A stretch of 10,757 bases of DNA, from assembly GCA_016748015.1 (NCBI GenBank), contig JAAOMT010000042.1:1-10757 (forward strand), in the 5' to 3' direction. How positions within the stretch are numbered: position 1 is the first letter of the stretch; every line of letters starts with the position of its first letter. The notes under the pieces were generated by a model. That model saw only the letters and a list, made by a program, of their open reading frames with translations. It did not search any database and was not told the DNA's origin. This document shows positions 1 to 7,195 of the stretch, one piece after another. The stretch is from Geosiphon pyriformis. Its lineage: Eukaryota; Glomeromycota; Glomeromycetes; Archaeosporales; Geosiphonaceae. The position numbers and the translations under genes are program-made.

Positions 1-430
1 CTATATGGCGATTTGTACTTATGTATATGGTATAGGGACCAGATAGGTTACCATTCCCAAGTACCTGCAATTCCACTACGTTGTACACCATGGGTGGTAT
101 TTTATTACAAGGATGAATTGGTGAGTTAGTATAAAGGGTATCCTGAAGGACTTTTGGAGTACTGTTGGGATTGTGTGCCTGTCCAAGAGGGTATGGATGG
201 TATTATGTGTGGTTGGTGATAGCCAGGACTACTCTCTATATTTGTGTTGGTTTCTTACTACACATCTGGGGCCAAGTTCCTGATTGGTATTGCTGTAAGA
301 ATTTGGATCCCACCCTATTTAGCTTATGGCCCCACACCAATAGATCAGTCATAGCCCAGTCCTATATAAGCATGAATAGGGATCCCATGGTTGATTGGTA
401 TGGACATGGATTGGTATATTGGGTCCTTTG
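1..430 (+). repeat. G/T-rich stretch with TTGGTAT/GATTGG words
   Basis: The plus strand is G- and T-rich with few C runs, and repeats short words of the type GATTGGTA, ATTGGTAT and GGATGGTAT, for example near 275-290 and 388-420. Related words occur at 6890-7110 and 8615-8730, so on the circle this stretch continues from 8590 through the junction. It looks like decayed short-repeat DNA. The words also give the overlapping open frame at 165-752 an unnatural excess of tryptophan and tyrosine, which is why I do not treat that frame as a confident gene. Confidence 0.5.
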
Positions 431-752
431 GTTAGGGGAGTGGCCTCATACCCCAGACCCATCCCAGACGTTGTGCTACGCCCCCACACCCCATTTGGTA
501 GGTATTCGACCCCCAGTACCCACTGCAATTTGGTACCTATTGGTACTCCCCAGATGGTCCCCCCAGTCCACCGGCCCCAATCCCCCTGTCCTCTACGGGC
601 AATGCTCCCTAGGCCCAGTACCGCTGCTTTTGGCCCTCCCCCCTGTAGCCCAAACGCGATTAGGAGAGCGTGCTCGCGCCCCGCACTGGGGCCCTACCTA
701 CCCGCCTCGAGGGCGGCCAAGGGCCCCCTGGCGTAGGCCGTCCCCCTTGTAG
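165..752 (+). CDS. Doubtful open frame, 195 codons, no family recognised
   Basis: This is the longest standard-code frame outside the A/C-rich block. It would start at TTG and stop at TAG, and recurs at 9160-9747. No domain is recognised. The N-terminal part has a hydrophobic run at about residues 12-35 (VWLVIARTTLYICVGFLL) that could be a membrane segment. The second half is dominated by Pro, Arg and Leu and follows the C-rich, then GC-rich, DNA. Tryptophan is far too common for an ordinary protein and comes from the TTGGTAT words. No ribosome-binding site stands out. If TAG and TGA were read as sense, the frame would stay open from about 135 to the TAA at 1206-1208. I think it is more likely a by-product of composition than a gene. 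Confidence 0.12.
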   Translation: MGLCACPRGYGWYYVWLVIARTTLYICVGFLLHIWGQVPDWYCCKNLDPTLFSLWPHTNRSVIAQSYISMNRDPMVDWYGHGLVYWVLWLGEWPHTPDPSQTLCYAPTPHLVGIRPPVPTAIWYLLVLPRWSPQSTGPNPPVLYGQCSLGPVPLLLALPPVAQTRLGERARAPHWGPTYPPRGRPRAPWRRPSPL

Positions 753-872
753 TGCCAACCCCTTTGAAGCGGGCCAAATAACCTTAAAGCCCGCACTGTG
801 TCAATACCTCCCCTAAAGCCAACCTGCCCTTGAGGCTGGCCTATACACTTAGGGGGTCCATCCCTTAAGGGA
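640..872. promoter_or_regulatory. GC-rich cluster of four hairpins/palindromes (possible control or origin region)
   Basis: Four inverted repeats lie within 170 bases. CCGCC/GGCGG with loop TCGAG spans 702-716. GCGGGC (769-774) pairs with GCCCGC (789-794) across a 14-base A-rich loop. GCCAACCT (818-825) pairs with AGGCTGGC (833-840) with one mismatch and a 7-base loop. TCCCTTAAGGGA at 861-872 is a perfect 12-base palindrome. The stretch is the most GC-rich in the unit. Clustered GC hairpins of this kind are typical of replication or transcription control regions in organelle DNA and of structured RNAs, but I see no conserved origin motif. The cluster recurs at 9635-9867. Confidence 0.5.
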
Positions 873-1278
873 CATCTGGTTTACCCGTATCAGGATCACT
901 ATAACTACTATATTTTGTGCCGGATGCCACAAACGGGTCCTTGTATGTACCGGTGCGAACTGAAGGGCCCATAGTGGCCGGCCAAGTAGACTTTCTCCAT
1001 CGATACCCCGCCGGAGGCCCTATACATTCAACCCTTACCCTCGACTGCACTTAGAATAATGGTTTGGATGGAGGATGGTTGACAGGATTCAACGGGCCAA
1101 ATCTGTTTGGCGCTAACTATAACTAGGGGAACCAAATAGAATTCCGAGTAGGTAGCTAGAGGTCTCATTTTAAGGAGAGTTGAATTGCCCATAATGGTGG
1201 GAGTATAACTTAGGGCGATATCATGGGTCATACTGGATGGGGTAGTACTAACAAGTAACTGGATTTGTCTAGAGTGTA
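873..1278. other. No recognisable gene
   Basis: Mixed-composition sequence with only short open frames on the minus strand (865-1050 and 1028-1300). These overlap each other and show no recognisable motif. GGGCCC and GGCCGGCC-type palindromic words occur near 965-980. I see no convincing promoter, terminator or RNA gene here. Confidence 0.4.
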
Positions 1279-1347
1279 AAGTGCGAGGGGAATCGAACAC
1301 CTGTATAACGATTATCGGTTCATTCTAACCATTTTCACTACGCCTCT
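1279..1347 (-). tRNA. tRNA-like element, possibly Ile(GAT), imperfect stems
   Basis: On the minus strand a 69-nt cloverleaf can be drawn. The acceptor arms AGAGGCG/CGCACTT pair at 5 of 7 positions, followed by TA at positions 8-9. A D-region with AATGGTTAG and the GG pair comes next. The anticodon stem AATGA/TCGTT is fully paired (one G-T) around the 8-nt loop ACCGATAA. The T-arm AGGTG-TTCGATT-CCCCT has 4 of 5 pairs and the canonical TTCGA. GAT would read Ile, but the loop has 8 rather than 7 bases and C instead of the nearly universal U33. The D-stem is weak. It could be an organelle tRNA repaired by editing, a pseudogene, or a chance fold. It recurs at 10274-10342. Confidence 0.35.
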
Positions 1348-1356
1348 CATTAGAGG
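1343..1356. repeat. Perfect 5-bp hairpin CCTCT/AGAGG, loop CATT
   Basis: CCTCT (1343-1347) pairs with AGAGG (1352-1356) around a 4-base loop. It overlaps the 5' end of the tRNA-like element on the minus strand, so the two folds compete. It has no T-run, so it does not look like an intrinsic terminator. Confidence 0.4.
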
Positions 1357-1725
1357 GATGTGTAATCATAACAGCCGTATAATGTGGGGGAACAGATACC
1401 CTTATGGTAGCCAGTTTAAAGCATGGTGTAATCAACCCCCCTATGCCCTCATCCTACTATTGTATGCTACCTATAGGTACGTATGGCTACTATCGTATGC
1501 TGCAACCGCTGTGCAAAACAATATGGTGTTATTGTCATACATAGGAACCATGAGTATGGCTATTATCGTAAGGGTATGGACCGTCATAAGGGTCGAACAC
1601 CCCCTAGTACTGAGGGTAGCCCTGCTGCTGTCCCATTGTACACATTACTTGGGGGTCTGATACTGTCCTAGCTGCTACTGTTACTGATAAACCTATACTA
1701 CTAGACTGCATTAAGTCGCATCCCT
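1348..1725. other. No recognisable gene; overlapping short plus-strand frames
   Basis: Two overlapping plus-strand frames (1358-1660 and 1483-1671) are open in the standard code. The first encodes a fairly hydrophobic 100-residue stretch rich in Tyr, Val and Leu, without a family motif. The second would run on to the TAA at 1804 if TAG were sense. Neither has a clear ribosome-binding site, and they overlap in different phases. Both recur in the second copy. Confidence 0.3.
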
Positions 1726-1729
1726 ACCA

Positions 1730-1750
1730 TATAGGGTATACGTCCCTATA
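1730..1750. repeat. Perfect 7-bp hairpin TATAGGG/CCCTATA
   Basis: TATAGGG (1730-1736) and CCCTATA (1744-1750) form a fully paired 7-bp stem around the 7-base loop TATACGT. The same two half-words make the junction hairpin at 8991-9035, and related words occur at 2824-2837 and 8318-8326. The motif therefore seems to be a recurring structural element of this unit. The second copy is at 10725-10745. Confidence 0.6.
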
Positions 1751-1925
1751 CAACTATGACGTATCTAAGAAACTTCCTCACACTAACATACTCTGCTGTC
1801 ATGTAACTGAAATTGCTCCAGCTATTGGGTTCGCTACTCCATAGGATTCCTCTCCACTGGGCTATTACACTATGGTTCAGATCCGTAGTTACCGAATGTA
1901 GCTCTCCCCCCCTAGGACCCCCCCC

Positions 1926-3971
1926 CTATCAGTACATAGGATAGCATAGCTACTCATCTCTATTGTGCACAGAGTTATATCGTGGAATCACACTCCTTCC
2001 TATAAAGACTATCAGTATCAATGCTGTTATCAGTCATAGTAGATTAGCATTAGCTTTAGCATAGTAGTCCATCATCATAGTGGTTACTATCCTCCTACTA
2101 CTGTTGCATACACTCATAGCTACTATCATACTACTGCTGTTGCATAGGACTTGAAGTAGTATATACATTACTTCCTATAGTCGGTATCAGTGCTAGTAGT
2201 AGATTGCTATTGCTGGCTGTAACGATCTTGTCATGAGTGTGATGAGTAGCGGGTTGGTGTAGGAGGACTGCTATCGGATAATATGACTGCTGTCCAGTAC
2301 CCTAGTAGGTAGTTAGCCTGCTATTCCCTATGCAAGTTGATCATTATGCTATCAGTAGTCAGTTAGGGCTTTATCCGTTATCCTAGTGCTATCAGTCAAA
2401 TAGGACCTTCCTATTGGGTTATCATCAATAGGGTATTGCTATGCTGTTATCATGCATCCTTGCTATCAGTGTAGTATGAAGACTACCTATAGTGATCAGT
2501 CAGTTGGCTATGCTATCCCTCGCAGTGCTATCCCTGCAGTAATAGTAGAGTACCTCGGATGGCTATCAGTAGGTATCATCTTGCGCAGTACTAGTAACCC
2601 AGGTTGAGTTATGCGCTATTGGTTGCTCACAGTAGTGGGACTGGAATCGGTAATGCTCTAAGTGCTCTATGCTATGGGTATCCTATGCTGTGCTATCATA
2701 TGTTATACGGGGCTATCAGTACGTAGTAGTCAAGTTATACTGTTAGTCCTTGGGTATGATGCTGCTATCATTATGAGTGGTATGCTATATAAGAAGTCGG
2801 GATACTCCGGGAGTAGCATTGTGTCCCCATATAGGGTAGAATCGTGGATCCCCTGGGGCTCTCTTCTGGCTTTTGTACCTATGTGGAGCTGCTATCAGTC
2901 AGTATGATCCCCACTATTAGCTATCATGCTATGTGCTATCATATATCCACGTAGTTTGCTGTTATTAGTAGGATCCACTCCTGCTAGACTATAGTGTATA
3001 ACGGGGGTCGGCGAGTAGCATATGATACCTATATAGGCGTGTATTAGCAGTATATCCTCATGGTTGATAGCTATCAGTCTCATTACGTAGGTGAGTAAAG
3101 TATGATCCATAGCTGGAAGTGCTATCATAGTCCTACTGGAGGGGCTATCTCCTCGCTGGCTTTAGCTACCTTCCCAGGAATGATCCTCACTGTTATTATC
3201 AGTATGCTGTGCATAGTCTATCAGGTTAGTAGACTTCGATCATAGGGTGCATTGTAGAATTATCCTATATGGTATACCTTGCTGTACTGAGTACATTCGT
3301 GTCATGGAGTCGTCTACCATACTCGGACTCTTACCCTACGTGAGCAGGTAGTGTATATGCTGTTCATGGTCAGGTAGTACTAATGGCACAGTCTCGGACC
3401 CTGTAAACGATAGTTACTGTAGTTAATAGTCCTCTGTTCTCTACTATGCATTGTTGAGTCCTCTGACTACCAACAGTAAGGATAGTGGAGTCGGACGAAC
3501 AGTATATTGGTGGTTAAAGTCCATAGTAGTAGGATTGTAAGTACTGTAGGACACCTGGCTTTTGATAGGCTATAAAGGTTACAGTGGTTATCATCCAGTT
3601 CGGAGGAGTAGTAGTTTATGATTATCCCTATCCGATCAGGGTATACGAGTATGATGATTAGACCCTCACCCTTAGCAAGCTGGACCAAGTACCAAGGGTT
3701 ATTACAGTATACTCTATTCGTCTAGTAATCCACACCATATACCAATCACATCTGAATCAACCATACTGTTCATCCGTTACCCTACGGATTATACGGGTTA
3801 TTCATAGTGGTTGTCATTTTTAGTAGTCATATACTCTAGCATAGCATACGAGACTATCGATGGCTTGCTACTCCTCTAATAGTGGTTGTCATTATCCCAA
3901 GTACTCTTGTAGGAAGGGAGTGCTAACTAGCTTCATTACCTACCCACATTAGCACTAGTAGGACTATCAGT
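1926..3971 (+). repeat. Dispersed CTATCAGT octamer family, one orientation
   Basis: CTATCAGT occurs exactly at 1926, 2009, 2349, 2389, 2463, 2563, 2713, 2892, 3071 and 3964, and TTATCAGT at 2027 and 3196. I found no copy of the complement ACTGATAG. A random 2-kb stretch would hold far fewer than one. The related words GCTATCAT and GCTATCC fill the gaps. Spacing is irregular, so this is not a clean tandem array. It is either a decayed repeat or a strand-specific recognition word. The region has no convincing gene. Confidence 0.7.
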
Positions 3972-3984
3972 GTTAATATCCGTT
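2000..3984. other. About 2 kb without a recognisable gene
   Basis: Standard-code frames here are at most 81 codons (2662-2907 plus, 2895-3128 minus, 3467-3688 minus) and resemble no family I know. TAG and CTA are abundant in all phases. If TAG and TGA were sense, the plus frame would stay open at 1807-2658 and 2662-3423. TAA is scarce in all frames here, and TAG is not concentrated in that frame, so I do not annotate genes. Confidence 0.5.
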
Positions 3985-4075
3985 CATAGGATGGGAAGTC
4001 GAACCCCCCTTATCAGACTGTACTGATGCTATCCTTGTAACCTCTGCAGGATACTGATCCTTGCCATAGCTGAGA

Positions 4076-4141
4076 GCCGATAGTAGGAATCGAACATTGC
4101 TACCCACAGGAGTAGCGTTATAACCTTTTAACTATCCCTGC
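4076..4141 (-). tRNA. tRNA-like element, Thr(TGT)-like loop, shortened
   Basis: A 66-nt fold on the minus strand. The acceptor arms GCAGGGA/TATCGGC pair at 5 of 7 positions, followed by TA. The D-arm GTTA-AAAGGTTA-TAAC has all four pairs and the GG doublet. The anticodon stem GCTAC/GTAGC is perfect around the 8-nt loop TCCTGTGG, and a TTCGATT T-loop follows. The D-arm is nearly identical to that of the element at 4419-4489. The variable region is almost absent, the T-stem pairs badly and U33 is C, so it is not a standard tRNA. It may be edited, or a degenerate duplicate of its neighbour. The anticodon assignment (TGT, or GTG in another phasing) is uncertain. Confidence 0.4.
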
Positions 4142-4418
4142 AATAAAAGTTTACTATCCTATGCTATAGGCCAAATTTAGTTATGACCGATTATATGCTC
4201 TATCCTACTAACTGGTTCATAGGTACTCAAGCATGAGTAGGGTTCATAGTTAATAGAGGGATTCTACCTAGTTATAATGACTAATGAGTAGCTGGATCCT
4301 TACCTTTGTTCATACCCTTATGGTCCAAGCATCCTTATCTCGAACCCTACTAGCTGAGGGGGTCTGATCGATCTAATCGTACGGTACCCAGTTCAGTGTA
4401 GCATAGTCCCCCATGGGT
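4142..4418. other. Spacer between tRNA-like elements, nothing recognised
   Basis: TAG/CTA-rich sequence with no open frame of interest. GGATCC lies at 4294-4299 and GGTACC at about 4383. If the two flanking minus-strand elements are co-transcribed, this would be their intergenic segment. Confidence 0.3.
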
Positions 4419-4489
4419 TTATTACCCAGGAGTCGAACCAACAGGACCCCTGACCACAACTCAGTGTTATACCTTTTAACTAGTACTAC
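4419..4489 (-). tRNA. tRNA-like element, His(GTG) or Thr(TGT)
   Basis: This is the best tRNA candidate, with 71 nt in canonical spacing. Acceptor arms GTAGTAC/GTAATAA pair at 5 of 7 positions. U8-A9 is followed by the D-arm GTTA-AAAGGTA-TAAC, with 4 of 4 pairs, A14, G18-G19 and A21. Position 26 is A. Loop TTGTGGT has U33, anticodon GTG (4455-4457) and purine 37. A 5-nt variable region leads to the T-loop TTCGACT, flanked by G53-C61. Essentially every invariant tRNA base is present. The anticodon stem CTGAG/CAGGG and T-stem GTTGG/CCTGG each have two mismatches. Shifting the anticodon stem to CTGA/TCAG gives TGT (Thr). Such mispairing is known in edited organelle tRNAs, but also in pseudogenes. 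Confidence 0.5.
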
Positions 4490-4816
4490 CATTATAACCT
4501 AGTAGAGTCTATTATTACGACCCCTCTGAGGGGAAGGGTTAGTTCTATTTGTTATTGCTGTTTGGTCGAGAGGCTTGTATAGTAGATCCCTTGCGCCCTG
4601 CAAGTAGTACCTTTGCCTTGACTATAATATCAGTACTGATAAGGGGAGTGAACCAGTATAACAGTAGCTATGAGGACTTCATGATGTAGAGTTGCATAGG
4701 GTCCTACACGTTGGATAGTATGCTATCATACCTGTCAAGGGAAGTCGTTAGTACCTTATTGTCCTGACGTTCGATCCTCCCATATCCAGTCAGGATATAC
4801 GGTTGGAACCCCGTAG
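4490..4816. other. No recognisable gene
   Basis: Mixed sequence without useful open frames. A TTCGATC word at 4769-4775 resembles a T-loop, but no matching stem, D-arm or acceptor could be found. CGAGAGG near 4564 recalls the sarcin-ricin loop of large-subunit rRNA, but the flanking bases do not fit. Confidence 0.35.
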
Positions 4817-4858
4817 TCCCCCCGATGTAGGGGGAGACCCAGTCTAACTCCCCCCTAC
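4817..4858. promoter_or_regulatory. Pair of mutually exclusive G/C-run hairpins
   Basis: One G-run can pair on either side. Upstream, TCCCCC (4817-4822) pairs with GGGGGA (4830-4835) around a 7-base loop. Downstream, GTAGGGGGAG (4827-4836) pairs with CTCCCCCCTAC (4848-4858), with one bulged C, around an 11-base loop. The two structures share the G-run and cannot coexist. The longer one is among the strongest stems in the unit. A switch, a pause site or a processing signal are all possible. There is no downstream T-run, so a standard bacterial terminator is unlikely. Confidence 0.55.
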
Positions 4859-4960
4859 CCTTTCAAAAGGCTAGCGACACTTGAATGAGAAGTTACAAGG
4901 ATCAGAGGTATGGTAGTAGATTGGTTACATGATTTTACGCTACTTGTAGCATAATAGACC

Positions 4961-5032
4961 CTACTGGTAGTTTAACCCGTTGGTATGGAGGACTCAGCCT
5001 CCCTGTGCGTGGTATGATGAGGTTACCAGTGC
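4961..5032 (+). tRNA. Weak tRNA-like fold, Trp(TCA)-like, no T-loop
   Basis: Exactly 72 nt lie between CTACTGG and CCAGTGC, which pair at 6 of 7 positions (one G-T). TA sits at positions 8-9 and a TTGGTA D-loop-like word follows. GGAGG begins at position 27 and pairs with CCTCC, enclosing ACTCAG. Read in canonical register, the loop gives TCA (Trp, reading UGA/UGG in many mitochondria) with C at position 33. There is no TTCGA loop and no good D- or T-stem. It may be an arm-less or edited organelle tRNA, but could equally be two nested inverted repeats at a coincidental spacing. Confidence 0.22.
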
Positions 5033-6638
5033 TACTGATATAAAGTAAGTTCCCAACTCCTCCGAACAGGTATCTAGCTACACGTCCCCTAATCAAATGC
5101 TCGGATAGCTGTCCTAATGGTGTTACTATTAATGGCCGGTGCATCATGAGGTTGGATGTAGTCCCAATGGTGCGGATAGGTATGAACGTGGGATATCGCC
5201 ATTATGAGTAGTATGCAGTGCCGGGCTACAGGGTTCCGCAGTCTGCTGTTGATCCACTTAAGTTGGTACTGTGCATATGCTACCTCGATTAGGTAATTCG
5301 AGTATAACCCTGTAGTGAACTCAATAGCCATTAGACTAAGGGATCCAACTGTACTAGCTGTGTAGGGAAGGGTAAATACTCAGTACCCGTCGTCTCATAT
5401 CCTGCTTTAAGACATGCTGTATCCTCTGCTTGACGAACAGCAGTGCTTTGAAGAATGCGTGGAACCTGTTGGAACTGACATGGTAGTCGTCTAGTAAAAC
5501 AGCCATTAACAGTAACCTATTGGCTACATGTATCCTATGCTATACCGAGGTACTTATGCACTAGTCCGCTGCGAATAGAGCAGTCAAGGAATCCATGTTA
5601 TCCCTCAGGCAGTACCCACTCTATGAGTAGTGAGGATATAGTTATAGTAATAACTACTGCTGTTACTAGGGAGCTGGATCAATGCTGAGGCCTCTGTAGG
5701 CTATTTGTAGAATAGGACTGTGGATACACACCAGGGATACCGTACAAGTATATGATTTATAGTAGTGGTCTAATCCCTGCGTAGTCTGCTAGGGTTATAC
5801 TGGTCCTGCTCTCTTTCTAGCCCGACCTCCGCATACAGCCCGTACCATAACAGACTTGCTCCTAGCCGAGATAGACTCCATACTATGACCCCCCGGATCC
5901 CGCTGAACAGGCTATCCTGCAACCCCCTGTACGCGAATTCTGATATGACACTTACTATCCCGATTACCTTGGATGATGTGTATGGAGACCATGGATGACC
6001 CAGGCGATACAGGATAGGATCCCCAACCCCTACCAGCTTGTATACTCGAATTATGTTTAAGTTGATACCTGTGCATAGAGGGATGGCCATCCTTAATAGC
6101 ATAGCAGTAGCAAGCATTAGTACTGTGTATTAGTACTCTAATAGGTGCCCCTTAAGTTAGAGCTCCCTGCAGCGCTCTTAATAGGGTTCTCATTTTACTA
6201 ACCTTAGTTACCTCTAGCCCCGTTGGTCCGGTGATGGCCTTACTAGGGTCCCATTTAATAGGTACTGCCGCTCTCTAGTCCTTGTGCAGCAGCGTTCTAC
6301 TGGCTACCATATTATACAGAGTACAGGTAGTGATAACTGGAGTAGGATTGCAGTGGCTCTATGGCCCCCAGTGCAGCTTATGCATACTACTTAATGGTGC
6401 TCTCAGGTTCAGTACAGGGTTCTTAAGTTAATAGCCCTGCATTTGACGGGCTGTAGTACTTTATACTTCATGGATATTGATACCTGCAATTGGTGGATCT
6501 TCAGTACTCGTACATGTGGCCAAATTGACTAGTAGATGAGGTGATAGTACAAATCTATGTTGTTCAGTATAGTGGAATGAAATGGACCCTGCCCCGCCTG
6601 GACAGTCTAGATACCTAATCCTACCTACCATTGCATAA
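5033..6638. other. 1.6 kb without a recognised gene
   Basis: The longest frame is 5770-6117 on the minus strand (115 codons), with no confident homology; a partial resemblance to cytochrome oxidase subunit I is treated as a separate observation. Frames at 4935-5147 and 5089-5331 (minus) overlap and look random. GGATCC occurs at 5341, 5895 and 6017. TAG/CTA words and AGTACT palindromes continue, but the CTATCAGT octamer does not extend into this part. Confidence 0.45.
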
Positions 6639-6662
6639 CCTTTAAACGCGCCTTTGTAAAGG
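6639..6662. repeat. Inverted repeat CCTTTA/TAAAGG
   Basis: CCTTTA (6639-6644) pairs perfectly with TAAAGG (6657-6662) across a 12-base loop containing GCGC. It marks the junction between TAG/CTA-rich sequence and the following GGATCC-rich, G/T-rich stretch. The stem is short and its significance modest. Confidence 0.35.
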
Positions 6663-7190
6663 ATCCTGACATTTAATAGCTTTATGACCCATGCAAGTAC
6701 TGCCCCCCTGTGATCCTATTAGCCTTGCACCCCTAATCCATACCTTTCTCCTAATTGGCCACAAGTTTGGATCCCTTTATTTTGGGGATCCCCTTATTGG
6801 GAACCCTATCCCTTTTGGATCCTGTATACGACCCCCGGTTGGCCAACAGGTCTTGGGATCCCGATTCTGGATGGACCCGTTGGGCATTGGGTCTGGATTG
6901 GTGGGGGGCCCCTACATCTACAAGAGTTGCTAGACAGGTTGAATCATTATCCATATCCTAATTCTACCCAGTTGTGTTTACAGACTGGTATTTGAGGGAT
7001 CCTGAGTAAGTATTCATTACCCCCTGATCCTCCTCATAAGACTTGTGGGGACTCCTTATGGATTGGTACTACGTGTAAATAGCTTATTGATTTGGTATGA
7101 GTCTTAATTTGGATTAGTTCTCCTTGGTGGGATCGGATGGGGGTTCAAGGGTTTGTGGTATGTCCTGACCAGATATGGGGACTTGATGGT
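6661..7190 (+). repeat. G/T-rich stretch with clustered GGATCC palindromes
   Basis: GGATCC occurs at 6661, 6769, 6786, 6817, 6856 and 6997, four of them within 93 bases. Most sit in the context TTGGGGATCCC or TTTTGGATCC. Further along, GGATTGGT and TTTGGTATG words like those at 1-430 and 8615-8730 appear. The overlapping frames on both strands (6691-6933, 6751-6954, 6755-6961) follow from the palindromic words. No gene is supported. Confidence 0.5.
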
Positions 7191-7195
7191 CCACC

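Larger units (their letters stand above)
1..1762. repeat. Long terminal direct repeat, first copy (partner 8996-10757)
   Basis: This 1,762-base segment is repeated at the other end of the window at a constant offset of 8,995, and I found no difference where I compared the two copies. Open frames, hairpins and the tRNA-like element all recur at exactly +8,995. Both contig ends lie inside the repeat. That is expected when a circular molecule or tandem array is assembled past its start. An LTR retroelement is less likely: the copy does not begin TG or end CA, no primer-binding site or polypurine tract is visible, and no gag or pol frame lies between the copies. The repeat itself holds a G/T-rich stretch, a GC hairpin cluster, a tRNA-like element and a terminal 7-bp hairpin. 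Confidence 0.95.

Noticed and set aside
1571-1615. Minus-strand GTGTTCGACCC word as a tRNA T-loop
   Set aside because: The T-stem pairs at only about two of five positions and no D-arm lies upstream.
1633-1715. TTGTACACA followed about 70 bases later by AAGTCG, recalling the 3' end of small-subunit rRNA
   Set aside because: The essential CCGCCCGTC and GTAACA parts are missing; judged chance similarity.
4760-4785. Plus-strand GTTCGATCC word as a tRNA T-loop
   Set aside because: No pairing T-stem, D-arm or acceptor arm was found at tRNA spacing.
6600-6630. Minus-strand string resembling the small-subunit rRNA GGATTAGATACCC region
   Set aside because: It reads GGATTAGGTATCTAG, and the universally conserved AGATACCC core is broken. 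No other small-subunit landmark is in order nearby.
6691-6961. Three overlapping frames on both strands at 6691-6961
   Set aside because: They mirror one another across GGATCC palindromes and have no recognisable motif.
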